A program made the position numbers and the translations under genes. The notes beneath the pieces were generated by a model. It was not told the origin of the DNA. It did not search any database and saw only the letters and a program-made list of their open reading frames with translations. From NCBI RefSeq assembly GCF_026248685.1, contig NZ_CP111041.1:310001-374000 (forward strand): 64,000 nt of DNA, written 5' to 3'. This document shows positions 1-8,332 of this stretch, piece by piece. Each line of letters opens with the position of its first letter. Within the stretch, counting starts at the first letter, position 1. Origin of the DNA: Haladaptatus caseinilyticus (lineage in GTDB: Archaea > Halobacteriota > Halobacteria > Halobacteriales > Haladaptataceae).

Positions 1-568
1 GCGCGTTACCAACAGGTAAAGGCCGTCAAACACACACTGAGAGTACAGTTTCGGCGACTACAGATGACCTTTCGTAAGTATTCGAGTTTGTCGGGAGATC
101 CTCGGCAAGAATGTCCTTCGGGGATCGGTCAGAGACTCACTTACGTCCTTTCTACGTAGCGGAGACGATCGTAGGGGATATATCCGACAATCTCATTTTC
201 CTCGTTACGCAGCTGTAAACCGTTATCCCCTTCTTTTATATTGTGACACTCTATCTCCTTGTTATCTGTCGTAATCGCTACTAACTTTCCCATGGATCAA
301 GAGGCGAGTTCAGAGCTATTGAAGGTTTTCAGCATGTAATTCTCTGCTACACGATGGTTCAGGATTGGCTCCGACAGTTGAGACAACTGCATAGATCGGT
401 CTGTTCTAGTGGTCCTTTCTCCATCGTCAAGCACCACATAACAATACCCGAAACACGCATTAGAAAAACTGCGAGCGTCGCACTACACTAGTCAGGTCAC
501 CATGTCATGCGACGCTCGAGCATCGTCAAAAACAAACGCCGTGTCTGATGCCCAACATCCATGCGTGG
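1..568. other. No gene recognised
   Basis: I see no reading frame with protein character on either strand and no recognisable repeat or mobile element before the tRNA-like gene. It may be non-coding or the decayed edge of a neighbouring gene. Confidence 0.4.
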
Positions 569-575
569 TTATACC
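569..575 (+). promoter_or_regulatory. TATA box of the tRNA-like gene
   Basis: TTATACC lies about 26-28 bases before the first base of the tRNA-like fold, the usual archaeal TATA-to-start spacing. It supports transcription of that element, but a single short match could be chance. Confidence 0.4.
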
Positions 576-598
576 ATACACCACGCACCGTTTACCAA

Positions 599-688
599 GA
601 ACGGGTTGCTTGTTGGTAGAAGCACCATCGACTTGATGTCGGTGGCGGCCACTTCGTGGCCCCGGTGGTTCGATTCCACCCCCGTTCG
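599..688 (+). tRNA. Class-II tRNA-like gene, possibly tRNA-Ser(UGA), non-canonical
   Basis: A 90-base cloverleaf folds by eye: perfect 7-bp acceptor stem (599-605 with 681-687), D-stem GCTT/AAGC, long variable arm (647-652 with 656-661, 3-base loop), T-stem GGTGG/CCACC and canonical T-loop TTCGATT. The discriminator base would be G688, as in archaeal tRNA-Ser; no CCA is encoded. The 7-base anticodon loop 632-638 is CTTGATG with U33 present, giving anticodon UGA (reads UCA, Ser). Oddities are U at position 37, two extra bases (625-626) between D-stem and anticodon stem that can extend that stem to 7 bp, and a short D-loop. It could be a functional extra tRNA, a degenerate copy, or a tRNA-like element such as a mobile-element landmark. 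Confidence 0.55.
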
Positions 689-710
689 TCGATTGCAATG
701 TCTTTCGTGA

Positions 711-753
711 CTGCTTGGAGATCGGATTACGAATTAAAAGTGCCTCCAAGCAG
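711..753. repeat. 10-bp perfect inverted repeat downstream of tRNA-like gene
   Basis: CTGCTTGGAG at 711-720 is the exact reverse complement of CTCCAAGCAG at 744-753, with a 23-base AT-rich spacer. It can form a long hairpin 23 bases after the tRNA-like 3' end. Role unknown: processing or termination structure, or remnant of an integration event. Confidence 0.55.
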
Positions 754-1062
754 GATGAGTAGCACATCAGTCACCATCACCGAAACCATATATTTTGGGC
801 AATAACCTCAGCTAGATTTTTCGTAACAAGCCTATAGATCCCCATAACTACGATTCTGTGCTAGAACACACTCTTTGCACGAAGCCGGTAAATCTGGGCA
901 ATGCGGTCACCAATATCCCCCAATCACTCTCTCGAAAGTGAGGATCGAATTTTTATTCTATATTTCGTATTGCTTTATATGATACTTTGAGGGATGCAAA
1001 GCCTTATTTGGCATGGTACTACTTAACATAATAGGGAAAATGTACACCAATTACACGCCATA
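754..1062. other. Intergenic, AT-rich, no gene seen
   Basis: This stretch before the symporter operon is AT-rich and has no supportable reading frame on either strand. Confidence 0.4.
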
Positions 1063-1070
1063 TTTAAATA
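1063..1070 (+). promoter_or_regulatory. TATA box of the symporter operon
   Basis: TTTAAATA lies about 60 bases before the microprotein start at 1126, predicting transcription from around 1092-1096. A purine-rich GAGGTGA at 1114-1120 sits six bases before the ATG and can act as ribosome binding site. Confidence 0.45.
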
Positions 1071-1125
1071 ATGTACTTCACAGACGGAGGAAATGGGGAA
1101 ACAATCTAGGCCGAGGTGAGATCAA

Positions 1126-1269
1126 ATGATTCCCGGGCTTGGCCTCAAACCAGCGATCCTTCTCTTTGGCTGGATACCCTTCTGGTGGTGTGTTGCTCTT
1201 ATTTCACTCTACCGCATGAAACGAAACGACGAACAAACTGCACGACAAAACGAGGCCGATAGCGTATGA
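1126..1269 (+). CDS. 47-aa membrane microprotein coupled to sodium symporter
   Basis: The product begins MIPGLGLKPAILLFGWIPF: one hydrophobic helix (about residues 8-29) followed by a basic then acidic cytoplasmic tail rich in Arg, Asn, Glu and Gln. Its TGA overlaps the symporter ATG by four bases (ATGA), so translation is coupled. Sodium:solute symporters of bacteria and archaea are often preceded by a small DUF3311/DUF997-type partner of unknown function, usually longer with two helices; this is a likely shortened relative. The ATG is preceded by a purine-rich binding site and a TATA box further upstream. Being short, it is easily missed by gene callers. Confidence 0.75.
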   Translation: MIPGLGLKPAILLFGWIPFWWCVALISLYRMKRNDEQTARQNEADSV

Positions 1270-2870
1270 ATTGGGTACTCATCGTCCCCTTTGTCGTCTA
1301 CCTCCTTGGACTCCTCATCTTCGGTTATCTCGCTAGCAAAAAACTAGACGACTTGAGCGACTATTTACTCGGCGGCCGCACGATCGGAAGCGGCGTCACA
1401 GCACTCACACTTCAAGCAACTTCCATGAGTGGTTTCATGTTCATGGGCGGCCCTGCACTCGCATTCAAACAAGGACTTTGGGCGCTCTGGTACGCTGCTG
1501 GCGACTTCGGTGGTGGCCTTGTCAACCTCGCCGTCCTCGGCCGAAACCTCCGGCGAATTACCGAAGCACTCGGCTCACTCACACCAATCGAATGGCTCGA
1601 AGACCGCTATCCCCACCCCAGTATCAGAATCGCTGGCGCGACTATCTCGATCGTTTTCCTCGCTGCATACGTCTTCGCCCAATTTATCGCAGCGGGCAAA
1701 GCAATCGAATCCATTAGCGGACTGCCGTTTATCTATGGTCTTCTCATTGGTGCGGGAATCATTATCTTGTACACTTTCGTTGGTGGTTACCTTGCCGTCG
1801 CCTGGACGGACGCCTTCCAGGCAATCGTCATGGCCGTCGGCATCAACATCATCCTGGTCGCGGCGATACTCGAAGTAGGCGGGATCAGTGCTCTCTTCGC
1901 TGAGATCGCTACAACGGATCCGACTTACCTTTCGATCTGGGGGAAAGGCCTTGAACACGTCGGTGAGTGGGGCGTCGTTGCTGGTGCTGTGCTCATCTAT
2001 GCGATCGGATACATGGGGCTTCCGCATGCAGTCGTCCGCCATCTCAGCATGGATAATCCAGACACCGCAAAGAATGCAACAATCTGGAACGTCTTCTACA
2101 ATACCTTCTTCGTCTACCAACCGTACATTCTCGGACTCGTTGCCATTGTCCTCCTCCCGAATCTCGATGACCCTGAGATGGCAATTCCTCGCCTTGCACT
2201 TTCACTCCTCCCAGGAATCGCTGCCGCAGTGATTCTGGCTGCACTCATGGCTGCAGTCATGAGCACTGCCGATTCACTTCTCATCATGGCGGGGTCGATT
2301 CTCGCTCGAGACGTCATTCAACGGTTCGGCAACGACAACCTTACCGACGATCAGATGTTTATCTGGTCGCGACTCCTTGTTCTCGTAATCGGAATCATCG
2401 GAATCATCGTCGCTGCCGTTCAGCCACCAGGTATCTTCGAACTCGTCATTTTCGCCTTCGGTGGCTTGGGAACTGCATTTCTCATTCCGAACGTCGCTGG
2501 TGTGTATTGGGATCGAGCGAATTGGAAGGGTGCACTTGCCGGGATGGTCGGTGGTGCATCCACGAACATCGTCTGGACATCCCAAGATCTACAAACCACT
2601 ACCGCTATCCATCCGTTCTTCGCAGGACTCATCGTCTCGGCATTCCTGCTCGTCACTGTCTCGCTGCTGACAAAGCCACCGACAGGGGACGCAGTCGCTA
2701 TCGTGCAGCGTGTTCGCCGATCCGGCACCGCACCATCAGGTACAGTCCAACAGTCAGCGCGATCGCTCGCTCCCGAAGCTCGTGCTATCGGTGAGCACCT
2801 CGCTGCTGATTCGTCCACATCACGACCGTCAGACACCTCGACGATCGATGTCCAACCGACAGACAGCTAA
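1266..2870 (+). CDS. Sodium:solute symporter (SSS family)
   Basis: A 534-residue polytopic membrane protein of the SSS/PutP-PanF superfamily that couples sodium entry to solute uptake. The N-terminus has the family pattern: first helix, then the loop with SDYLLGGRTIGS, then the substrate/sodium region with ATSMSGFMFMG. About 13 helices can be followed to residue ~470; a hydrophilic Ser/Thr/Asp tail of about 60 residues ends the protein. Length is normal. Substrate (proline, pantothenate, acetate or another small acid) cannot be assigned from sequence. It overlaps the upstream microprotein by four bases and is followed nine bases later by an unknown soluble protein, so the three probably form one transcription unit. 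Confidence 0.9.
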   Translation: MNWVLIVPFVVYLLGLLIFGYLASKKLDDLSDYLLGGRTIGSGVTALTLQATSMSGFMFMGGPALAFKQGLWALWYAAGDFGGGLVNLAVLGRNLRRITEALGSLTPIEWLEDRYPHPSIRIAGATISIVFLAAYVFAQFIAAGKAIESISGLPFIYGLLIGAGIIILYTFVGGYLAVAWTDAFQAIVMAVGINIILVAAILEVGGISALFAEIATTDPTYLSIWGKGLEHVGEWGVVAGAVLIYAIGYMGLPHAVVRHLSMDNPDTAKNATIWNVFYNTFFVYQPYILGLVAIVLLPNLDDPEMAIPRLALSLLPGIAAAVILAALMAAVMSTADSLLIMAGSILARDVIQRFGNDNLTDDQMFIWSRLLVLVIGIIGIIVAAVQPPGIFELVIFAFGGLGTAFLIPNVAGVYWDRANWKGALAGMVGGASTNIVWTSQDLQTTTAIHPFFAGLIVSAFLLVTVSLLTKPPTGDAVAIVQRVRRSGTAPSGTVQQSARSLAPEARAIGEHLAADSSTSRPSDTSTIDVQPTDS

Positions 2871-2878
2871 CCAAAACG

Positions 2879-3397
2879 ATGGCTGGCATGCATACCCAAC
2901 AGTCAATTACGGTATTTGACACGGCCGTCTCCGCAGAAGAGGCAGAGCAGTCGCTGCTAAAGTCGGATACAGATATGGCTGAAACAACCGCTGACAGGCT
3001 CGTCTATTATCCATATCGCGTCTTTGGATTCGATCTTCACGCAGAGGCGTTCCTCGATGAGTTCACCGACCGCGTTTACTGTGGTGTTGATCTCTGCAAT
3101 GGCAAGGAGGTGTTCATCGAAGAGGCTCCGAAGACGACCGACAAAGTCGTCGATGCAGACCTGATCGTGCCGGTTACAGACGAGATCGAAGACGCACAAC
3201 GAATCGCACGATACTATCTCCTCGAACTCGTACGGAAAGAGTTACGCGTTGGCTCTCCACCCGACCTTCACCCCGTTGAGGACCGTCGGATCTATCGTCC
3301 TTTCCATCTCGTCGACTGTACTACATCGGACAAAACGTCTCTTATGTACATCGTCGATGGTGTGACTGGCGACTTCCATCGCATCTATCTCCACTGA
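2879..3397 (+). CDS. Conserved-looking hypothetical protein, symporter operon
   Basis: A 172-residue acidic soluble protein with no family I recognise. It has no signal peptide or membrane segment. The segment LVYYPYRVFGFDLHAEAF and the C-terminal part ending in GDFHRIYLH look like beta-rich folded sequence. Codon use and Asp/Glu content are typical of a haloarchaeal gene. It starts eight bases after the symporter stop, with an alternative ATG at 2888. Position suggests a role linked to the transported solute, but this is inference only. Confidence 0.75.
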   Translation: MAGMHTQQSITVFDTAVSAEEAEQSLLKSDTDMAETTADRLVYYPYRVFGFDLHAEAFLDEFTDRVYCGVDLCNGKEVFIEEAPKTTDKVVDADLIVPVTDEIEDAQRIARYYLLELVRKELRVGSPPDLHPVEDRRIYRPFHLVDCTTSDKTSLMYIVDGVTGDFHRIYLH

Positions 3398-3411
3398 CGG
3401 CTCCCGACGCG

Positions 3412-3576
3412 ATGAGTAAAGATGCGGATTTCAATTCGGCTATCATCACTGGTGACGTTTACTGCGGCTTGACCTACAATCGCCAGAAGCTCGGCAGGAG
3501 AAGAAATTTTAAAACAATGCTATGGGATGTCCAACCAGACTCTATTTGGCGTCACATCCGTGGAACGTGCTATTAA
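3412..3576 (+). CDS. Possible 54-aa protein
   Basis: An ATG 15 bases after the preceding stop opens a 54-codon frame (MSKDADFNSAIITGDVYCG...). The middle is rich in Arg/Lys, unlike typical acidic haloarchaeal proteins, and no family is recognised. It may be spurious or the remains of a downstream gene. Confidence 0.2.
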   Translation: MSKDADFNSAIITGDVYCGLTYNRQKLGRRRNFKTMLWDVQPDSIWRHIRGTCY

Positions 3577-3832
3577 ACGGAAACCACTCAAAGTAGGCGC
3601 AGCAACCAACCCATTCGAAAGGATGCATCCGTAGACAATCGTCTTGCCATCGATGACGATCCACGATACATTTCAGGACGATACAGAATCGATAGCAAGC
3701 AAAGGGATGAACCACTCCTCTGTGAGCACATAGTTGCGAGCTTACGATGGCCCATTAGGACAGCCCTACTTTCGATGCAGATCGGGCTGAGATTCTATAA
3801 CTAAGTTCCAGTTATGCGTTAGGTATGTTGAC

Positions 3833-3943
3833 ATGGAACAAAGACGATCCAAATTCCGACTGCGAGCATTCCTGTTCTTCCAATTACTCGCCTGGTTCGT
3901 GCTCATTACACTCGCCTGGATAATTGGGAGTTTGCTCTCCTAA
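3833..3943 (+). CDS. Possible 36-aa single-pass membrane microprotein
   Basis: The frame begins MEQRRSKFRLRAFLFFQLLA: a basic N-terminus followed by one strongly hydrophobic helix to the end (LITLAWIIGSLLS). This charge/hydrophobic layout is what a small inner-membrane protein looks like. The AT-rich block about 30-40 bases upstream (ATTCTATAACTA) could be its promoter. No homologue is recalled. Confidence 0.4.
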   Translation: MEQRRSKFRLRAFLFFQLLAWFVLITLAWIIGSLLS

Positions 3944-3993
3944 CGTGAGTACACTATTCCATTCGTAGCTCGCGCTCACCACCAATAACTGTG

Positions 3994-4308
3994 TTATCCT
4001 TCGCTACTGGGGATCAGCAGTCGGAGGTAGGAAAAACGCTCTCGATGATGGAGGTCCACAAACGGTTGAACGACGCTGACGAATAACCAACGGCCACGCT
4101 CGAGCGGTATAGTTTGTTGAGTAACTGATTCAGGGTCCAGAGTCGCCAGTTCGTCCGGCGTCCGATCAATCCAGAGCACGAGGGCTGGCGGGTCGTCGCC
4201 AACGATGAGGACCCGGTCGAGTTCGACGGTCGTTGAAGGGACGGCTACTGCTGTGGGGACGACCGGTAGTCCCGGTGTGTCAACATAGCAGGTAATTTCA
4301 AGCGACAT
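3994..4308 (-). CDS. Possible N-terminal fragment of an HTH_10-type regulator
   Basis: A 104-residue protein (MSLEITCYVDTPGLPVVPTA...). The pattern of a beta-rich start, LPVV-TAVAVPSTTVELDRV and a later acidic segment resembles the N-terminal input half of haloarchaeal HTH_10 (bacterio-opsin-activator-like) regulators, which normally run past 200 residues and end in the HTH_10 domain. No HTH is present and reading on past the stop does not recover one, so it is either a stand-alone sensory module or a truncated gene. Confidence 0.45.
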   Translation of the reverse strand: MSLEITCYVDTPGLPVVPTAVAVPSTTVELDRVLIVGDDPPALVLWIDRTPDELATLDPESVTQQTIPLERGRWLFVSVVQPFVDLHHRERFSYLRLLIPSSEG

Positions 4309-4648
4309 GATGCCAGCTAGGTCGGGGGAGAATTAGCTTTTTTGACCAGACGTGGCAATGACCGACACTCATTCGTTCAAGGTCTGTCTGGTTGCCCTCG
4401 TCCTGTTCAGAATGGAGTCAACAGAATCCCACGCAATGGGTAAATATAGTAGCCGGGAATAGTGCTATCGAGTTTTTGAATCGACTGATCTCGGCAGTTT
4501 CGCTGGTTTTCGGCCGTTGGTTTTGCATGTTTGTAGTAAAGCGCGCAAATTTGACCAATTTCGATCACATCGTCAACGGCCTAGTGGTTACTGGCAGTCG
4601 CACCCTACGAGACAAGGAGACTTTACCGGTAGCAATAGGAATTCTGCT
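4309..4648. other. No supportable gene
   Basis: Short frames exist here, one of about 96 codons beginning at 4392, but their composition is neither acidic nor domain-like. I see no RNA or repeat. Confidence 0.3.
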
Positions 4649-4936
4649 TCATTTCTTGCGATGGTATTCTGAGAGCCTCTGAGCTTCTTCTTGGATTTGG
4701 GCTATCTCACGGTCTCCTCCGGGATTGCTTCCTCCATGTGAGTATCGTACAGAAAAATCAAGGACAGAGGGGATGAATCGACTATTTTCCCCCTCTTCGT
4801 CATCGGCAGCACTATGTTGCTTAATGTGGGCAGTGAGCCGAGCCAGAAGACCACGGAACATAGCCTGACCTATACTTTCTGTAAATATAAACGTAATCGA
4901 GGGGATGCCGAAATCGAACGTTATAGAGCTGGTCAA
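4649..4936 (-). CDS. Hypothetical 95-aa protein, weak
   Basis: The C-terminal half (SAADDEEGENSRF ... GDREIAQIQEEAQRLSEY) has haloarchaeal acidic composition and a possible short amphipathic helix; the N-terminus is hydrophobic and atypical. No family recognised. It could be a real accessory gene or a chance frame. Confidence 0.3.
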   Translation of the reverse strand: MTSSITFDFGIPSITFIFTESIGQAMFRGLLARLTAHIKQHSAADDEEGENSRFIPSVLDFSVRYSHGGSNPGGDREIAQIQEEAQRLSEYHRKK

Positions 4937-5185
4937 TACGCATCATGAACCGCGTACAGGTTGATTCGATGGTAACAGGAGTGATCCACTTCTGCTAATA
5001 ATTTCAAACGACAGTAAACGTGACCTACGTACCGATGAAGAGCCCATCAATCAGCTGTATCGGCTCCTTCGACCCCTCAGCAATTGGCGAAGAGTCCCTA
5101 GTCGGTATTTTCGTTTCTAAGGTATGAAATCATCAAACAGGCCATTGAGAACAAAGCTTATGCCACTTGATATCTAATTAAAATT
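4937..5185. other. Gene-poor spacer before the broken lipoprotein gene
   Basis: Only a 30-codon frame at 5035 is visible, with no supporting signal. The AT-rich TATCTAATTAAAATT just before 5186 is the likely promoter region of the next gene. Confidence 0.3.
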
Positions 5186-5746
5186 GTGACATATACGGAT
5201 AGATCTCGCCGTGCAGTTCTCACTGGAGCAGCAGCGCTCGGAATATCTTCACTAAGCGGCTGTGCGAATCTTTCACTCGGTGCAACTGAAGGACCGACGT
5301 TCAGCCGCGGTTCGCATATGTCTCTCGATGAGCAGCCACTCACCAATACGTCTTCCTCGACTGATGCGGTGTCACTCCATGCGGCAGTGTTCACAGCAAA
5401 GCAGGACGTCCAACAATGAATTAACTGGAGTGCGCTTCCGGAGACAACGCGGCATCTGCTTCGGACAACCGACTATTCAACGCATTTCATCGCGACACTG
5501 ATCGCCGATACGCAGCTGGTTTCGCCAACCACGAACACTAGTTGGTACCCCACCTCAAGCGTTGACGGTGATCAATTCGTCTTTCAGCTACCAGTGAAAC
5601 AGTGGCCGACGCAAAAGGCGCTAAAAAGTCCGTCGCTGGTTGGCGGGTTCGAACAATGGAAGAGAGGCGATGGTACTGCTCCGTCTCGAGCAATTGTTGA
5701 ATTAGAGTTCCTGGCACCAGATGAAGACAAAACGTGTGGTGAGTAA
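5186..5746 (+). pseudogene. Tat lipoprotein gene interrupted by one in-frame TGA
   Basis: A GTG start opens MTYTDRSRRAVLTGAAALG, a textbook Tat signal (SRRAVL) ending in a lipobox-like SLSGC. The frame stops at TGA 5417-5419 after 77 codons, but the same frame then stays open for another 108 codons to TAA 5744-5746, with coherent haloarchaeal sequence (INWSALPETTRHLL... ending EFLAPDEDKTCGE). The intact protein would be 186 residues with one changed codon, for example CGA or TGG to TGA. It is most simply a recent nonsense mutation or a read error; functional readthrough cannot be excluded. Family unknown; the product would be a membrane-anchored extracellular protein. Confidence 0.75.
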
Positions 5747-6284
5747 CAATCTATTCAAATATTACAGCCCTGCATATTCGGTGGTGATTCCAGTGAGGAC
5801 TCATTTTTGGACATTCGCGTCGCAAGACCCTGCATCACTCTCGTCTTGTGTTTCAACCACGATAGCAACCACGCTCTAGAGCGCATCGAAGAGAACCGTC
5901 TCACGGAGCATACCAGATACTTCGCGAGAACCCACCGTGAAGAATTGCCAGCTAGATTGAACGGGGATACATCCAAGGTAGTATCATCTACTAACCTCCA
6001 CGAGTTCCTGTACGGTTCGAAAAACGGAGAATGAGAAACAGAGGGAGGGCCAAAGCGTCAGAGGGTCCTAAATGTCGTCAAGGTCGGCGGGGAAATCAAT
6101 CAGCCACTCACCGGGCGACAATGAATCAAGGCCCAGAGCGTTGATTAACTCCGTCATGTGTCCGATCTGCTTTCGGCTCTCCGACCCCTTGTTGAGTAGA
6201 TGTCGTGTTCATGTCAGAGGGAAGATAGCACTACTGAATGTGGTCATCAGAAGGATTGGGAGCTCCGAAGGGTCTCTCTGGTGC
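5747..6284. other. Decayed region with a minus-strand C-terminal remnant
   Basis: On the minus strand, 6072-6200 reads as a coherent tail (HLLNKGSESRKQIGHMTEL then LGLDSLSPGEWLIDFP) ending at a TAG, but going upstream it soon meets a TGA. It looks like the last ~45 codons of a lost gene. A plus-strand frame at 5807-6034 has no domain character. I see no other gene here. Confidence 0.35.
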
Positions 6285-7487
6285 TTATTCGTTCAGGCGT
6301 CGTCTAAGCGCAGCTGCACTCCCAATACCGACAAGTGCTGCAATCCCTTCGAACCCAGGTTGATTCGTTTCCGTCGTTGTAGCTTGAGCGGTCGACCCAT
6401 CGTCTTCGCCAGACGCGAAACTATCGTCTGGTTGTGTCTTATTGATGCCACCTCCACTACTGCTCGTCTGCGATATATCAGTGGTTGACGCTCTCGAAGA
6501 GTTGGTCAGTCCAAGGTCAGTAAGTGCATCGCGCAGTGTGACGATATCGATGTTTCGGTCTTTTGCCATCTGGATCGCCATTCGGATTCGGCTTGGCGGG
6601 AGCCGTTCTTGCCACCAACTGTGCCCTCCCAGAATGCCGAGTGTATCAGCGGTAGCTACTTTGTCAAGGAACGTTCCGAGCTCCGCCTCCGTCATTTCTC
6701 CTTGGCGGAACATCGCTCTCGAAAGGTGGGGTAGCTGGATCGTGTTCGCCTGATGGATTTGGGCTCGTCCACCGATTGCGAGCCCCCCGTTCGCAACCGC
6801 GGTGTAGTACTCTCCGGCGAGTTCCTGAGTTCGTTTCCCGTACCCTCCATACGGCATGACGATATTTGTGACCGTAACACCGTGTTGTTCGAGTTGCTGT
6901 CTCGACTCGCCAAGTGCATACCGTAGTATATCGTCGGTGTAGCGTTCAGTGACACCATCGCTGGCGGTAAACGCCTGCCCGACCGGTGAATCGAGTTTTA
7001 CGAATTCCCCGTGATCATCGGAACCGTTCCCTGCAACCGTGACGGTCGTTGATTCGGATCCATCGCTGACGATGAGCGTATCGTCCGGAATCTTCCCATG
7101 AACATTCGTCTTCACGTAGAGTTTCTGATCAGCTGGGTCGATATCACGCGTAATCTCGATGTCCCCCAAGGCACGGTGCCGAGCTGAGTGAGACATGATT
7201 TCCCAGCCTGCGTCCTCGAGAGTTCGGAGCTGAGCGGCACTGAGCTTCTCGTTCTGCCCGACACTGGCCGCCGGAACGGCTGAACAGCCAGGAACGCCTT
7301 CTTTGCGGTGGGCTTTCTGATACGTGTGCGTGAAGTCCTTGATGGGACCGTCGTCGTAGGTGAATACGAGCTTGCCGTTCGTTTTGGCGGCCGTAGCAGG
7401 TGACCCAGCAACGAGTGTGGCACTGGCGACGGCCATGCCGTTCCGGAGAACTGCACGACGTGTCGTCATTGGCGTGTTTTTGCTCAT
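6285..7487 (-). CDS. Tat-exported polysaccharide deacetylase-fold protein with PGF-CTERM anchor
   Basis: A 400-residue secreted protein. It starts with a Tat signal (TTRRAVLRNGMAVASATLVAG), continues with the NodB-type motif FTYDDGP and a second motif MSHSARH supplying the metal-binding His pair, and carries an inserted beta-rich segment (~residues 110-175) between the two halves of the barrel. The last 30 residues are a Thr-rich linker, PGFEG, a hydrophobic helix and RRR, the PGF-CTERM signal processed by archaeosortase A, so the mature protein should be lipid-anchored at the cell surface. Predicted role is de-N-acetylation or related trimming of a surface or extracellular glycan. Its ATG overlaps the stop of the next minus-strand gene by four bases, so the two are co-translated. 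Confidence 0.88.
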   Translation of the reverse strand: MSKNTPMTTRRAVLRNGMAVASATLVAGSPATAAKTNGKLVFTYDDGPIKDFTHTYQKAHRKEGVPGCSAVPAASVGQNEKLSAAQLRTLEDAGWEIMSHSARHRALGDIEITRDIDPADQKLYVKTNVHGKIPDDTLIVSDGSESTTVTVAGNGSDDHGEFVKLDSPVGQAFTASDGVTERYTDDILRYALGESRQQLEQHGVTVTNIVMPYGGYGKRTQELAGEYYTAVANGGLAIGGRAQIHQANTIQLPHLSRAMFRQGEMTEAELGTFLDKVATADTLGILGGHSWWQERLPPSRIRMAIQMAKDRNIDIVTLRDALTDLGLTNSSRASTTDISQTSSSGGGINKTQPDDSFASGEDDGSTAQATTTETNQPGFEGIAALVGIGSAAALRRRLNE

Positions 7488-8332
7488 TCGCGCTCACTCC
7501 GGGGAGTGCCGGTGCCCGCGAGCGTACGGAGCGCTTGGACAATACGCGTTTGCTCGGCGACGTGGCCACCTGTCTGTTGAATGGCGTGAACACCGCCCAC
7601 CAGTGCTTTACCGGTTTCCGCGGCGAGGTCCCAGCTCGGTCGCTCGACGCGTTGGAAGTGAGATGTCGACCACCGACTGGGATGTGCAAGCAGATAGACA
7701 GCAGAACAGTCACCGGATTCGAGTGCACGAATTACGTCATCAGTTTCATGGATTGCACCGATACCAGGAACGGATGCATTCCAGTCTCGGCCAGTATCGG
7801 AGAAGTACACCCGATCATCGGACCCATCGGCAGCGGCCTCGATATCGTACGCTTTCCCAAGAAGGTCGTAATCGGCTGGCGTCCGGGCATCCTTCCACAT
7901 ATCCGTATTCAGATGGGGGGAAAGCGGACTCCCATGTGAACAGATAGTTTCGATACTAACGTGTTGGCGGAACGACTCGAGGTTGGCCGCGAACCGGGCG
8001 TGTGATCGGTTCACGTTGCCACGGGCTTTTGCCAAATCTTCGTAATGATATCCGACTTCGTGACCCTCTGTTTCCATCCGACTAGCGATGGAAGGTTCGA
8101 ACGTACTCGTCCGGAAGTAGTACGTTGCATCGATGCCGAGTTCGGTTTCGAGTTCGGCCATTGCAACCGCATTCCCGACGCGTCGATCCACATCGTGGCG
8201 GAGCACGATCGACGGGGATTCGATGGAGTCCGCGGTGAAGTACTCCGCCACGGTGTAGAAGTTGTAATTCTGTTCGAGGGCCGTTTCTAACAGGTGCCTA
8301 TAGTCCAGTAGGCTGAAGCCGGCTAATTGCAT
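7484..8332 (-). CDS. Cytoplasmic polysaccharide deacetylase-like protein
   Basis: A 282-residue soluble protein without signal peptide. It has the variant deacetylase signature of cell-surface carbohydrate clusters: VLRHDVDRRVG near residue 45, a following GYHYEDL with the metal-binding His, and a C-terminal barrel segment ending around LLAHPSRWS. This subgroup sits in exopolysaccharide and N-glycan clusters. It is the first gene of a two-gene minus-strand unit with the secreted deacetylase. Substrate is unknown. Confidence 0.8.
   Translation of the reverse strand: MQLAGFSLLDYRHLLETALEQNYNFYTVAEYFTADSIESPSIVLRHDVDRRVGNAVAMAELETELGIDATYYFRTSTFEPSIASRMETEGHEVGYHYEDLAKARGNVNRSHARFAANLESFRQHVSIETICSHGSPLSPHLNTDMWKDARTPADYDLLGKAYDIEAAADGSDDRVYFSDTGRDWNASVPGIGAIHETDDVIRALESGDCSAVYLLAHPSRWSTSHFQRVERPSWDLAAETGKALVGGVHAIQQTGGHVAEQTRIVQALRTLAGTGTPRSERE

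Noticed and set aside
599-688. Selenocysteine or opal-suppressor tRNA
   Set aside because: The T-loop fixes the strand; on that strand the anticodon is UGA (reads UCA), not UCA, and the 7/5 acceptor-T lengths are not those of tRNA-Sec.
492-767. 91-codon minus-strand frame across the tRNA-like gene
   Set aside because: Antisense to the cloverleaf, Arg/Ser/Cys-rich, no domain character.
5807-6034. 75-codon plus frame in decayed region
   Set aside because: No domain character; region contains stops and a minus-strand relic.
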